64,000 nt of DNA, from NCBI GenBank assembly GCA_949318235.1, contig OX439137.1, positions 18,977,298 through 19,041,297 on the forward strand, written 5' to 3'. This DNA is from Ecdyonurus torrentis. Its lineage: Eukaryota > Arthropoda > Insecta > Ephemeroptera > Heptageniidae. The first letter of the stretch is position 1. Every line of letters starts with the position of its first letter. The position numbers and the translations under genes were made by a program. Positions 24,743-36,987 of this stretch are shown here, piece by piece. The notes beneath the pieces are model-generated. The model did not search any database and was not told where the DNA came from. It saw only the letters and a program-made list of their open reading frames with translations.

Positions 24743-24895
24743 TGAAAGGGTATAGCTTTCGTGTTACACCGTGTTATATAAGCAGTAAACTGACATTGAA
24801 AAGGAATTCGGCTGGGACTGGGACCGTTGAATTCCTTTTCAATGTCAGTTTACTGCTTATATAACACGGTGTAACACGAAAGCTACACCCTTTCA
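24743..24895. repeat. Hairpin of two inverted SINE tails
   Basis: TTTCGTGTTACACCGTGTTA with ACTGACATTGAAAAGGAATT is mirrored by its complement after a short GCTGGGACTGGGACCG loop. The arm equals the tail that follows the tRNA-like head at 47842-47965. Confidence 0.78.
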
Positions 24896-24899
24896 TTAA

Positions 24900-26640
24900 A
24901 AACTTCCCTTGTAAAATAAGCGTTAAATTACATACTCTCATTATCTAATACTATTTTAATATTTTTAATTTATTTTATATTAATTTGTATTCTAAATAAC
25001 ATAATATATGTGTAGCAGAGACGACAAAACATCTTTTTATTTTATTTAACATATATTTTCATACTTTCTTAAAAAAAAAAAAGGGTAATAATAATTATAT
25101 TATGGTATCAAAATGTATTTTCCCCTTTGGCTGAATTGGTTACAGAGTCGTATAACTTAAACCCAAACATGTATTTGATGTAATGTGCTTTTTATACAAT
25201 AAAACCTATTTTGAATTGAATTAAATAAAAAAAAATTAAAAATTTACTCTGTAGCTCAAACTTTCAGATATAATAATAAAAGATCTTTATTTAAGGCGCA
25301 TAGAGAGTTTTTCCAACCCTATTACATGAACCTTGGCTAAAACATATGCCAATATAATTATACATAAACAAGATTATTTAATATACCAAACGACAATTAC
25401 CAACTATTAAGTGGACGCAGAAACTTCCTGATGACTTATAAGCTAGCTCAATAACAATTTAACAAAATAAAATAAAATTTAAGACAATGTAATTTTCACG
25501 AAACGTTATTTACACAGTATATATACACTACAGTAACTAGACTGGGATTGGTGTATAGCACGATAACACAATATGGCAAGCAAAAAAAAAAGTCAAACAC
25601 AAACTAATAAATAGTGCAAAAATGAAACTTTTCTCTAGGTTCTGTTTTAGATAGTTTTTTTTAACTGTTCAAAATTTAGTTTGAGTTTAGCTTATACACT
25701 GCTTAGCAAAAATCAATGAATAAAAAAAATCAATGAATATGCCGAACTTGGACTTATGACTCTCGTCAGTAGACTGTGGTCTTGTGCAGAGGCAGATCAG
25801 CAGATTTTCAAGGTCGTTGAAAGACTAAATATATTTTATTATTATTATTATTATTTTTTACTTAATAATGCATTCATTTTGGAAAAAAATTCTCAATTCG
25901 AACTTTACAAAATAGTTCCTTATGAACGAAGCCTAATTAAAAACAAAATTAAAAATAGATTCTAGAACGTCAGTATGTTGGCTGTAAATATGAGGAGTGA
26001 GTTTTTTCTTACATGTTATGATTCATTAGCTACACGAAAAACATAAATTTAAAAAGTATTCAGGTACATAGATGTTACTCTTCAGTACAAACCAATAACT
26101 TGTTTGAAAAAATTTAAGAAGTTATTTCTTAATTTCTTCAGTGGTATATATTTAGCTCTTTAAATCTTAAAATAATTTGTATATAATCTATTAAATTTAT
26201 TTTATAAAAGTCTAAATAGTAATAAATATTGTCTATATATCATGCATACATACATTGCCAATAAAACATTAAAAAAAAAATATATATACTTTATACCAAA
26301 GGGGAAACATGAGGGTGAGATTGAGGGATTGATTATTGAGAGAGGCGGGGTCCGTGATCGACGCTTGGTTCCTCTCTTGACCTGCTTTGCTGTTGTCTAC
26401 GGGTATGTTGATCTCATCCTCATCGCTGTACCACCTTATGTTATAGATTTTGAATACTAGCTGTTTAATTTTACTTATAATAAAGGAGGAATAGGTCTTA
26501 ACTCTTCAACACAAACTCAAGTTTTACATTTTAAACTATGCTTTTGGATATTTTATTGTCACAAAGTTGTAGAAATTACAGTATTATTTTTATAATGTTG
26601 TTAAAAGCTGAAATATTGACACATTAGTTCTCTAAAATAT
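24900..26640. other. AT-rich stretch with retroposon ends, no clear gene
   Basis: A minus-strand retroposon end (TCTTTATTTAAGGCGCATAG) begins near 25270. A tail ending TTTTGAATTGAATTAAAT is near 25210. A GC-richer patch at 26290-26450 is listed separately. Confidence 0.45.
26274..26460. other. GC-rich patch, possible orphan exon
   Basis: About half G+C in very AT-rich surroundings, and open in both strands. On the minus strand, IRWYSDEDEINIPVDNSKAG runs open between an ACAG and AAA|GTATAT. On the plus strand an open frame ends IDFEY. No family is recognised and strand cannot be decided. Confidence 0.25.
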
Positions 26641-27440
26641 AAGTTAAATAATAAATTTTGAAACAAATCACAGTCTATTGCCAAGAGTCATCAGTCCAAT
26701 AAGTTCAGCTTATTTATTGATTTTTGCCGATTAGTTTATAAGCTAAACTTGGACCAATGACCATTGTTACTAGACTGTGTGGTCTGTTACAGAAGGTACG
26801 AATGTTCCATCGCTTAATTTGGATTGTACGAACATTCTTTGCCATTAGGAGCGTTTTCAGGTTAAAAACTGCATTCCCGCACCGACGGGTTGTCACATTA
26901 TGACGCTGTTATCATTATGAATGTGTTGATACTACGTGGAAGCCACACGACGCCCCGTGGTTTGCGAAAAGGTAGTAGTTGTGAGAGAGACCTTCTGTTT
27001 ACACATAATTGGGACGCCCAGAACACGGATGTGTGAGGATTCTATACGAGTTAGCATGACTCATAGTCTGGTTACCGCAACATCATACATGTATGTGTGT
27101 TGACGAACTTTGGCTGTCGGATTAGCTTTAAATATATTTTTTAAATTGCCTAATAATAATAATATTATTATTATATCTTATTGATAAAAGTGTATTATTA
27201 TTATTAAAACAGCAATAACAAAAATGTATCTGAAGCTTTTTCAGATATATCCAATGTTCGACAACACACACACACGTATGGTGTTGCGGTCACCAGACTA
27301 TGAGTCATGTTATTTGCATGTCTTTATCGTTTTGTTCGTTAAATTTTTTTATAACACAATTTTCTGTTTTTTATAGCATTGCAGAAATATATTTGGTACT
27401 TAAAATAATGATAATAATAAAAAAATTTTAAAAAACTATA
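26640..27440. repeat. Duplicated non-coding unit, copy 6
   Basis: The core at about 26714-27125 is nearly identical to 13917-14345 and 16671-17095, while its left flank (GATTTTTGCCGATTAGTTTA) follows the inverted-repeat version. Confidence 0.8.
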
Positions 27441-27464
27441 CTGGGTTTAGTAGTACAAGAATAC

Positions 27465-28215
27465 TTACAAGTAAGGCTCCCGACATGTATACGGCCAAAT
27501 CGCTTTAAACTTTCAGGGATGGTGTCATTTTGGTCTAAATGAATGGAAAAAAATTTATAGCGGCAGAACCAAACTTTTACGGCTTTTACGGGCCATTGAA
27601 ATTTGCCGTAAAATACATGTGTTTAAATGGGACGTAAAAAATTATTTTCACAGGATAGTCTCTGTAGAGTCAAATTGTATGTAAAAAGTGACGCTCTTTC
27701 CGAAAATGAGGTTTAAAAAATCGTAAATTACAAATTAAGGGCCCCAGGGGCCCCAAAGTGTGCCCCTACCCAACTTTTTGCTCTTTATACCGCTCCATAA
27801 ATTTCAAAAAATAATATATCCCGTCGTTATGAAGTTTTTATTGAAGTTAAATAAATTTCCAATCGATTGATGTATATTAAGTCGGGTTTTGGTGCAGATT
27901 TTGGGTAGTAGTGGGCTCGGGAAGCCGAAAAGTTAGTATTTTACAGCCGCTTGGTAAGAAATAACATGGGAGTAAATAGGGAAAATAGAGACTAATTCAT
28001 GAAATCAAATGAAAATTTCTGAACCCATGGAAAAGTGTGTGCTGATTACAATAAAATTAGTTTCGTTTTTCTAAACCCAAAATTTGGCCCCCCATGGGCC
28101 TTAAACAGGGTCCCGAGACAAGTTTTACGCTGATACGATGCTCATTTATTTTCGTTTAAAAATCAGAAAGTTACGAAATTTAAAAATTTATTTAATTTTT
28201 ATACAGAAAACTTGT
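27465..28215. other. Unclassified insert between two units
   Basis: Separates unit copies 6 and 7. Includes AAGGGCCCCAGGGGCCCCAA and several C-rich words unlike its neighbours. No open frame or terminal repeat was recognised. Confidence 0.35.
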
Positions 28216-28224
28216 TACTGGTAC

Positions 28225-28877
28225 TATTGGTACTGGACTGTGTGGTCTGTTACAGAAGGTACGAATGTTCCATCGCTTATTTAGATTTGTACGAACAATC
28301 TTTGCCATTAGGTGCGTGATCAGGTTAAAAACTGCAATGGGTCACCGACGGGTTGTCACATTATGACGCTGTTATCATTAGGAATGTGTTGATATTACGA
28401 GGAAGCTACCCCTATGCAAAGGGATGTGTAGACGTAGTAGATGTGAGAGAGACCTTCTGTTTACACATAATCGGGACGCCCCACGATACGAAATGTAAAA
28501 GGATTCTATACGAGTTAGCATGACTCAAAGTATGGTGACCGCAACATCATGCACACGTGTGTGTGTTGACGAACTTTGGCTGTCGGAAAAGCTTTAGATA
28601 CATTTTTGTTGTAGTTTTGAATTTTAAAATCAAATTAAAGAAATATTTTTGCCACTTAAAGTAATATTATGTATATTTTGAGAAGCTTTTCGTTCTTAAT
28701 TTTTAAATGCAGTAATTAAGAGGCAACTTTGAGTTTATTTTATTATACTGATAATTATTAATTTCTTCTAGAAAGAAAAAATGAACATACAGAAAACTTG
28801 CTATCATCATATAAGCATACAGATATAATTTTAAGCTGTAGCATTGAATAAGTATGAGAGCGCGTATATTGTATACT

Positions 28878-28929
<52 letters not shown>

Positions 28930-28980
28930 TAGTAAACAAAGCAATATGATGCCATTTATGTTTACACAATTATAATTTTA
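28225..28980. repeat. Duplicated non-coding unit, copy 7
   Basis: Closest to the right arm of the large inverted repeat (TTATTTAGATTTGTACGAAC, TACCCCTATGCAAAGGGATG). Ends in a (GA)n run at 28879-28926. Confidence 0.78.
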
Positions 28981-29044
28981 AATTACATATTTAATTAACC
29001 AATTAATGCTTATTAACAAGTACTTATTAACAATACCCTGAAAG

Positions 29045-29460
29045 TGGTATAGAGTAGAGGAGGCTAGAAAAAATATAGTTAGGTGTATATCATCTCACTC
29101 AAGCAGCGAGCCATGGTTTTTAACAATAAGTTAACTTTGATACCTAGCTGTCACATTCAAAAAGTACAGTTTGGCGCAGTGTCACTGGCCAGCAATGTAT
29201 AAAAATTAGATAAAATAAAGAGGTAGTTATAATAATTAGAAGAAAAAAATTAAAGACTAAATTCTTGCAGAAACTTATTATTATGATTAAAAGTTGAAAA
29301 AGTGTCATTCTTAAATTTTATCATGAAATGCAAATTTTGCAAACCAAGAAAAAAAAATGATGTGTTTATAGTTATGTTAAAACTAAATTTTTGCACCTGA
29401 ACTTTAGTTCATTAACCTGACTATATTTTACATTGTATATAATTATTATTTAAAATGTAT
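29045..29460. repeat. Dispersed repeat shared with 41830-42290
   Basis: Both share GTGTATATCATCTCACTCAA, CCATGGTTTTTAACAATAAG and GTGTCACTGGCCA. The nature is unknown; no terminal repeats are seen. Confidence 0.6.
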
Positions 29461-29509
29461 ATTACTTTATTATTTCCATGGGGGTTGGGGAGAATGGAAC
29501 CAGAAAATT

Positions 29510-29996
29510 CAAATTCAAAATATATTTATTCATTTCTTTCATCCTACAATCACAATATACAAGAAAGCATATCGGCTTAGGTTATTGTATCAGTTGATAC
29601 AATTAAAAATGATAGTCAAAAGTATACATTTATAACACAGATATCAAGATATCACAAAACACATTTTTACATATATGTAGAAAAAAACTTTTAAATTAAA
29701 ACTATAAATGCATTGTTTATTCTGATTCATTATCTTTCATAAACTCATCAATAGAATAATATTTGCTTGTTTAACAGTAGTGCTTTCAATGATTTTTTAA
29801 ACAAAATAGGGTATTCAATTTCTCTTATATAAGTTGACAGATTATTATAAATCTGCAAACAACTACAGAAAGGACCTCTATTGTACATTTCACTTCTTTT
29901 ATAGACACTATTAATTTTAAATTTAATATTTCTTGTGTTGTGACTATGTTTTGTTTCATGACTAGTAAAAGAAGGTAAATTAAATTTAACTTTCAT
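29510..29996 (-). pseudogene. 3' end of non-LTR retrotransposon with RT C-terminus
   Basis: The minus strand encodes HNTRNIKFKINSVYKR, then RGPFCSCLQIYNNL and FKKSLKALLL. This matches the R-G-P-x-x-x-x-x-x-N-x-L ... FK-x-x-LK pattern that closes CR1/L2/Jockey-type reverse transcriptases. The rest of the RT is absent. The 3' UTR runs to about 29510. Confidence 0.6.
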
Positions 29997-30348
29997 AGCA
30001 CATTAAAGTATATAAACACAAGGGACAGTAAGGATTGTTAAAATTTTAAATAATTCTCTGCATTCAAATTGCTAAAAGATATGATAAGAAAAAATTCTTA
30101 GCATATAAATTAAGCTATATTTTCCCCTGTTCCTAATTTTATACTTTTTGTAAAATAAATATTAACTCAATAATAATATTTATTTAAAAATTGACTTATA
30201 TTTGGATTTTCAATAAAATATCTTACAGTATATTATAAAGAAAAATACTTCATTTACATTTGAAATATCTCAAGTAGCAATTAAAATTTCAGATAATTTA
30301 ATTTTTAAAAAATTATGATCGATGAAAGACATGATGCAACCAATGAAT

Positions 30349-30581
30349 TATATATCGATATTGTTGCGAAAAAAGGTATATCTCGTATTTTGTTATGGGA
30401 AGCAAAAGACCTAACCCGTTTTTTGTCAGTGGAAGCAAAAGGTCTATCTCGAGCGCCATCTCCATAACATTCGAGAACGAGATAGATCTTTTGCTTTCAC
30501 TGACAAAAAACAAGATAGGCCTTTTGCTTCTCTTGACATAAAACAAGATAGACCTTTTTTTCGCAACAAGATCGATATATA
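30349..30581. repeat. Long palindrome with internal repeats
   Basis: Arms of about 100 bases around 30349-30450 and 30478-30581 (TATATCGATATTGTTGCGAA opposite TTCGCAACAAGATCGATATA). Within each arm a unit with GAAGCAAAAG and AGGTCTATCTCG recurs about twice. Confidence 0.75.
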
Positions 30582-30972
30582 ATACAAACACACACACGCA
30601 ATTTTGTAATTTTATATTAAAGTTTATTGAATCTTATTTTAGCTTTTAGTGTAATAGTTATGTCATAATTTTTATCTAAATTACATAATAAATTTATAAT
30701 ACTTTATGTAGTATGTAATATTTTGACATGATCATGCATTTTATGCCACCAATGTGAGTAAAAATAAATAATAATTCTTTGAAAACACAAACAAGAACGA
30801 CGGTTGAAGCAGCGACCTTTCAAATATTTTTTATTAACCACTGAACCTCATTCTTCTTCATCCCCCAAAGGGTAGATTAGAGGTTTAATGTGTGTGCGTG
30901 CACATTTCCTGGCTACCTTCTGGCACTTCTCATCGGTTTTCTCAAATACGGGGGCTTAGTAAGATATACAGT

Positions 30973-31300
30973 TAAGGCGAGAAATCAGGTACGGTGGGAT
31001 TTGACTAAAAAATGGTAAAGAAAGAAAAATCTGAAATTTTGCACAGTGATACAGTACATTAAGATATCATATCTTCAAAACTGTATAAAAATAAGGAGGT
31101 GACCATACTAGATTTTAAATTATGATTTTTTGAAATGTTAGTCCTATAAGAACCCATTTTAATTTCAATAATTATTTTCTTTCTTATCTGCGATGGTCAC
31201 GGGTTCTAGATTTTTTTTTTCATAGGTAGCTGTTACTGTTAACTTTTAAATGGCACCGGGAAGTTTCGAAGTTTTCTTATGAAATTTTGAGATATAAGCC
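30973..31300 (+). mobile_element. TTAAGG-type MITE, second subfamily
   Basis: Starts TTAAGGCGAGAAATCAGGTA, continues GGGATTTGACTAAAAAATGG and ends near TTTTGAGATATAAGCC. Lies just downstream of the gene B stop. Confidence 0.65.
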
Positions 31301-31363
31301 ATCTATATATATACAACTCTTAAAAAAAAAAAGAAAAAGAAAGAGAGAAAGCTGCAAAGCGTG

Positions 31364-31695
31364 TCACAGAAGATTCAAGCTCCTCACTCTACTTTGTCTG
31401 TTTATTCTTGTCTTCTCGCTTTCTCTGGGCACCATGCCACGTCTCTTGCACCAGGCAATGATCAGCAAGGTGACAAAGCCACTGACTGCCAGTGCTGCGA
31501 TCATCACCACCAATATGATGTACGTGGTCTTCATATCTGGAGTGTGGTGTGTTGGTACTACCAAGCTAGAGTTGAGAGACTGAGGCCTGACCTCTGTAGT
31601 GACCTCTGTGGTGAAGTCAGAGGTGACTTCTATGGTGAGATCAGAGGTCATGGACGTCACTGTAGAGTCCTGCTGGCTCTGGAAACGTTTGCCGG
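31364..31695 (-). CDS. Gene B exon 6, stalk, TM helix and tail
   Basis: A stalk rich in T, S, E and V ([20 protein letters not shown]) precedes a TM helix and then [20 protein letters not shown]. The tail is basic with no Tyr. A stop follows NLL. Confidence 0.83.
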
Positions 31696-33839
31696 CTGTG
31701 GGTGGACAGTGGAGAGTATAAATACGTAATATCAGTATAGTATAAGAATGAGAAATGAGCACACAATTTATATAATGAATGAATGAATGAATGAATGAAT
31801 GAATGAATGAATGAATGAATGAATGAATGAATGAATGAATGAATGAATGAATGAATGAATGAATGAATGAATGAATGAATGAATGAATGAATGAATGAAT
31901 GAATGAATGAATGAATGAGTGAATGAATGAATGAATGAATGAATGAATGAATGAATGAATGAATGAATGAATGAATGAATGAATGAATGAATGAATGAAT
32001 GAATGAATGAATGAATGAATGAATGAATGAATGAATGAATGAATGAATGAATGAATGTGAATAATGAATGAACAATAAAAATAATAATTACATTTTAAAC
32101 TTGCTCACTACTAGGTATATATTGCTGTATGTTGGGTAAAAAGTGAGAATTTATAATGGCATATTCAACGATATTTGTGTCACTTTATACCAAACAGACA
32201 GTATCTAACACTTTGTATAAATAAACAACAACGACATAGTAAACCAGTTCTTACGTCTCTCGCGCACACACAGCGGCAGTTTGCTCTCAAGGTAACCATC
32301 CTGGCACGTGGCTTGTCCAGGCTGCAACATCACGTGACCTGGTGCGCACGAATATGTGTACGCCATGTTGGTGATCTCAGCAATCACTCTCACACCTTGC
32401 TTCTCAATCACTGGACTCGTGTCTGAAAAGTCAAATAGCTCATTTGCAACAAAATTTATTAAGGATGCGAATGGTAAAAAAGAATGAAAAGAAAAGGTAG
32501 AAAAAATTGGTATATATAATATGTAACTAGGTATAATTTGTTTGTTTGTTTCTAATTTTAGTATAACAATATTTTTATTTTCTTGTGGATAAAAAAAAAG
32601 TGAAAAGATGAAATATGCTGATTTTGCTTAATAATAATAATAATGTATTGTAACATTTTATGCTTACTAATTTTTCTTATATTATGTTGATTTATCACCA
32701 TACATTGGCGGTACACTCACAACAAAATATCAAATTATCAATAATATCATTTTTATATTATTATTTTTATATAGTTCAAATTATCAATGAATTACAATTA
32801 AAGTAAAAAAACTTAAAAACATAAAAATAATAATAAGACACGCATGCACATAAACATTAAGTTTGGATTACCGATTATGTATCTATAACATAATCATCGC
32901 TTTTCAACATTCCTATTATACAAACTTTTTATTGTCTATTACAGGAATCATTGAAGATATCAATGTTTAAGTCATTATACATAATGTTGGAGCTCTCTCT
33001 TGTTATAAAGGAGTTTTTAGTAACATCGTTAGTACAAAGTAGGAATACTAAAAAAAAGGTTGATTTCTTAACATTTTTAAATTAGTTAAATTAGTTTTTC
33101 AAGTATGCATGAAAAATACTGACAACCATATAATTTTCCAAAGAAAATAGCCAAAAATTTCTTTTGTCCTATGCTGAGCAATGTTATTCATTGCTCAAGA
33201 AGAGCAACGAATAACATTCATATTGACGTCATGCGAACACGCAATATAGTTCCACGCCACAATTATGTTAAGCTCACCATTGCATAGAGGAGGTAACCAT
33301 TGTCCATCATCCCCGCACTTAAGTAACACCTCCTTGCAGTTATTTTTACACCGACAAATCACTTTGTCTTGGAACCCAAGCACACACAGAACTTCCTCAG
33401 GTATCTTCTCCTTCTCATCGCACTCAGCTGTACACTCCTCTGAGGACAAATCAAACATTATTACAAAATACATTCGTGATCTATAGCGTCAATGCATTCC
33501 ACGACTTATTGGATTACTCAATAACATATAGACAAAATAGGATTATAGCTCCTTTTACTAGTTTGAAAATACTAAGCAATATTTTTGAGAGCATTGGAGT
33601 TGTTAATAAGTTTGATTAGTATCTCAAGTATATGTGAGAAAAATAATAATAACCAAAAAATTAACCGATTTCTCTAAGAAAATAGGCAAAACAAATTTTG
33701 TCCTGTGCTGAGTTGAGCAATGTTATACATTACTCCAGTATGGCGTCTAAGTGCATTATTTATGACGTCATGCAAATACATCCTATAGTCTGATATGTAG
33801 AAAAGGAGAGAGAGAGAGGACACACACACACACACACAC

Positions 33840-33936
<97 letters not shown>

Positions 33937-35780
33937 GACGCACACACACACAAACACAGAGAGAGACAGAGACAGACAGACGATAACAGTTAATAAACTC
34001 ACCATTACAGTTCGCGATGTTATAAGGATACCAAATTTCATCATAACATATAAATTTCACTTTCTTGTCACAATAAACACAATCACATTCTGTGAGAGTG
34101 GCGGGAAATTTTGAGGCATTCAACGGTCGACAGTTTTTATATATATATTTGAATTCCAATGGACGTTCACATACGGAATCTATAATTAAGAAATATATAT
34201 TGTTAGCTTAAGTTTTCCTATATAAATAAAAAGTGTAAGCTTTTAAAATGTTCAAAAAATTTGGGATGATATGATGATAACGTGTTTTCAAAATTGAATA
34301 TAATGGAGCTTATTGGTATATTTAACTGAAAATATAGTTTTAAAAAATGAGGAAGGTGAATTGAAATTTTTTATTGAGTTTATGATATTTTTGGAAAGGG
34401 CTTTAAAATTTTTTGAGGTGGTATTTTTTCTTAGGACGATTGGAGCATGCAAAGTATTTTTAATTAATTTTTGAAAATCGGCCTAGAAAGCCTGTGACGT
34501 CATCAGTCCACTTTTTTCTCGGCAAATACTAATTGTTCGAGGTTCAGTAACCAGTTGATAATGAAATCAGCTCGTCCTCAGGATTTCAAAAAAACTGGCT
34601 ACTGAACCTTCTACGGTCAATACTTTCCGAAATAAATGCCCGATTGATGACGTCACAGGTTTTTTAGGTCAATTTTCAAAATTTAATTAAAAAAACTTCC
34701 CATGCTCCAATCGTTGTAAGAAAAAATAACGCCTCAAAATATTTTAACGCTCTTTTCAAAAACGTCATAAAAAGTGGGAGTTAAAAAAAAGTCACCTTTT
34801 CCTCATTGTATATTATTCTAAAAGTTTATGGAAAATGTTGTATTAAAATTGAAAATTCTAGCGATGTATTCAGTCAAATTTATTAACAATGTTTCTATTG
34901 TTTTATTGTTGTATTTTTTTTTTCACTTATGTAATTGTTTACACATGTAATGTTGTGGTCAAGGTTTTGTAAAACAAGGCTGTCCACCTTAATTCAGGTA
35001 CTTATGATTAATATTAAAGCGCCCGGGAAAAGCTCATATTACCCTAATTTAACATTACGCTTATGAGGAGAAACACGTTTTTTGTGCTTTTTAATAAAAA
35101 TAATGCTTTGATTCCATATATTATACTTAAATAAGGAATACTGGACATAATTATGAGTGTTCTTAAGTTATAAAGTGCATTATCAAAAGAGTTGTTCTTT
35201 TTCTTATAATGACTAATGAATTTGAACCTACATACCTGATGGAGTGCCCGTATAATTGACATAAATTACGTGGTTTGTGATTAGCTCATTATTTTGTACG
35301 TCCGCACCAGCCTGCAGCGTCACTGGAACATAATCATCATATAACATTTAAAATCACATTTTCCTTCCTTCTTTCTTTTTCATTTCATTTCATATTTCAT
35401 TTCATGTTTTTTTTCTTGTTTTTTTTTCTTTTTCTTACATAAACCTGTATTTAAATTATTGACTAATAAAGAAACAATGAGGAAGGCTACAAAAACTTAT
35501 AAGGGTTAATTTTATTTCATATTCTAAAAGAATACATTGTCCTGAATCGATACGTATGTGAATTTCTGACATTTGATGACATTATTAGCATTTTCAAACC
35601 TAAATTAAAAAAATACTTAAAGAACTCAAAAAATAGAAATTTGCATATCAATTAATTCACAACAATTCATTCTTTTAGAATATGAACTCAAATAACCCCC
35701 TAAATTTTTTATTCCTCTTCATAATAAGGATCTTATCACTCACTCCCACTCACATATGTGAAGGAAAAAAAAAGAAGAAG

Positions 35781-35811
<31 letters not shown>

Positions 35812-36195
35812 GAAAAGACACAAGTTCGTTCTGCAAATTAGACACAACTCTTGAGCCAGTTCCGATATTTTCCCTTTGTTAATAACCCATGATCATGACT
35901 TCAATACCTCTTTACGACATTTATATATATGATTGATCATTGTTATTTCTTCATTTAGACAGTTTAGCCCTGATAATAATAAATGAAACATCGTCACACA
36001 CAAAAAAAAGTTATTATTTTATTATTTATATTTATCGCCTCAAAAAACCAGATCAACAAATGAATGTGTATATTTTTGCTGAGCATCCAATCATAGTTAA
36101 AAAGCCTTACTATACTTTACAGAACAAACTACAGTTTTCAAATACTTACAATGCACAAATGTAACAAAGACAAAAACATGTAATATATTCCACAT
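31364..36195 (-). CDS. Gene B: sushi/Cys-module type I membrane protein
   Basis: Six exons on the minus strand (36195-36150, 35322-35236, 34179-34003, 33439-33278, 32422-32255, 31695-31364) join in phase 1 throughout into 972 bases, 323 residues. Order: signal peptide (1 to about 16, [15 protein letters not shown]), linker to 44, Cys-module A (45-103), Cys-module B (104-157), sushi-like module (158-213), Thr/Ser/Val stalk, TM helix (about 271-295, [20 protein letters not shown]) and a basic 28-residue tail without tyrosine. The protein should face outside the cell with a short cytoplasmic tail. It is divergent from genes C and D and shares its full architecture with gene E. Confidence 0.82.
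31774..32056. repeat. (GAAT)n microsatellite in gene B intron
   Basis: About 280 bases of GAAT units with one variant GAGT. The same unit recurs at 47387-47718 upstream of the last exon of gene D. Confidence 0.95.
32255..32422 (-). CDS. Gene B exon 5, sushi-like module
   Basis: Encodes [20 protein letters not shown] and a final PLCVRER. These are sushi cysteines 2, 3 and 4 with the usual Y-x-C-x-P-G spacing. The first sushi cysteine would be the one ending the previous exon (PLCN). Confidence 0.8.
32430..33270. other. Gene B intron, AT-rich with MITE remnant
   Basis: Mostly low complexity. The 33080-33250 part (TGCTGAGCAATGTTATTCAT, ATTGACGTCATGC) is a remnant of the GGGTGTATGC MITE family. 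Confidence 0.5.
33278..33439 (-). CDS. Gene B exon 4, Cys-module B
   Basis: Encodes [20 protein letters not shown], then [27 protein letters not shown]. CxC, C, a W four to five residues later and a closing C match module B of the other genes, but the DGYL element is replaced. Confidence 0.83.
33805..33975. repeat. Compound microsatellite (GA)n(CA)n(GACA)n
   Basis: GA, then CA, then about 24 GACA units, 30 bases from the gene B module-A exon donor. Confidence 0.93.
34003..34179 (-). CDS. Gene B exon 3, Cys-module A
   Basis: Contains [43 protein letters not shown] and a final NC. This gives the module-A spacing: C, C, then FPA, CxCxxC, a hydrophobic-x-C, W and C. Confidence 0.85.
34345..34806. 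repeat. Foldback element (GAGGAAGGTGAATTG family), copy 1
   Basis: The ends pair (GAGGAAGGTGAATTG with CACCTTTTCCTC), as do inner blocks such as GAGGTGGTATTTTTTCTTAG and CTAAGAAAAAATAACGCCTC-like sequence. Copy 2 is at 48222-48690. Lies in a gene B intron. Confidence 0.72.
35236..35322 (-). CDS. Gene B exon 2, N-terminal linker
   Basis: 87 bases, phase 1 at both ends, TTCCAG acceptor. Encodes [20 protein letters not shown], then VNYTGTPS with an N-x-T sequon. It occupies the position of exon 2 of genes C and D but has little similarity. Confidence 0.75.
36150..36195 (-). CDS. Gene B exon 1, signal peptide
   Basis: ATG at 36195 opens [15 protein letters not shown] and a TTG split across the GTAAGT donor. 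It was chosen because it is the only ATG here giving a hydrophobic leader, a strong donor and phase 1. Another ATG 18 bases downstream is out of phase and would stop at once in exon 2. Confidence 0.72.
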
Positions 36196-36554
36196 GATAT
36201 TTAATACTAAACATTAAAATTAATAAAACGATCACATTGCGCACATTATTATGACGTCACTTGATAAAAAGTCAAGGTCCATAATATATAACAGACGTTT
36301 ATAAAATACTTAGAAATAACATTGAGGTGACTAGGATATATACACTTGTATAAACTAATGTCTGCAGTATATACTGTATTTATCAACTTGGTGGCTTTTG
36401 TGGCTTCCTGGCTTCTTAAAATTATCATGAAGTCATGATAATAAAGAGGTTGAGCGCAGCACACAACTCGCGCATTCAATTTCATTTTGCGATGGATTTA
36501 TTTATTAATTTTTTTTTTTTTTGCTTGCCATATTGTTTTATCGTGCTATACACC

Positions 36555-36710
36555 AATCCCAGTGCCAGTCACGGACCGGCCACAGCCTAAGTACACAGCC
36601 CGGCATTCGCCATGACAGCCTAGAGAAACCATGGAAACATCTAGGCAGGCTGGTCGGTACAATCACATCAATCATGCACCTCCCGAATACTGTGCGTCGT
36701 CATGGAATCT
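36555..36710 (-). mobile_element. Partial SINE (19450 family)
   Basis: Reads CGGACCGGCCACAGCCTAAG and CATCTAGGCAGGCTGGTCGG, complementary to the body of the 19450 copy. It is joined directly to a truncated MITE at about 36706. Confidence 0.65.
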
Positions 36711-36987
36711 ACAAAACTGATGATAATTTTTACCATAATGTAAATGTGGCCCCACGAGAAAGCGTAAAAAAACTGTGAAGTATGCAATTTGCGTAAATAT
36801 ATCTGTTTATGACGTCAGAAACATGCAAAAATAAGTATAAAAAAGTTGTGCGGGTTGCATAAATCAAAATTTTCTGATCACTGCTACGGCGTTACAGTTG
36901 GTTTTTGAGACCAATTAATGTTATTTATGTAAGTTCCATCAAGTGTTTTGTGATATAAATGCTAATATTTTCATGTTGTCTATGCCT
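36706..36987 (-). mobile_element. TTAA-type MITE copy 5, left-truncated
   Basis: The body matches the family from AAAACTGATGATAATTTTTA to TGTTGTCTATGCCT, followed by TTAA at 36988-36991. The left terminal repeat is replaced by the SINE fragment. Confidence 0.72.

Noticed and set aside
31361..31729. 122-residue plus-strand ORF
   Set aside because: Antisense of the gene B stalk and TM exon, whose minus-strand reading gives a clear TM helix and a phase-consistent splice.
31641..32075. Repeated HSFI protein, also at 47384-47734
   Set aside because: Both are translations of (GAAT)n microsatellites. The one at 31.6 kb lies in a gene B intron.
33840..33935. CRISPR-like array
   Set aside because: Simple GACA tetranucleotide repeat with no spacers, in a eukaryotic intron.
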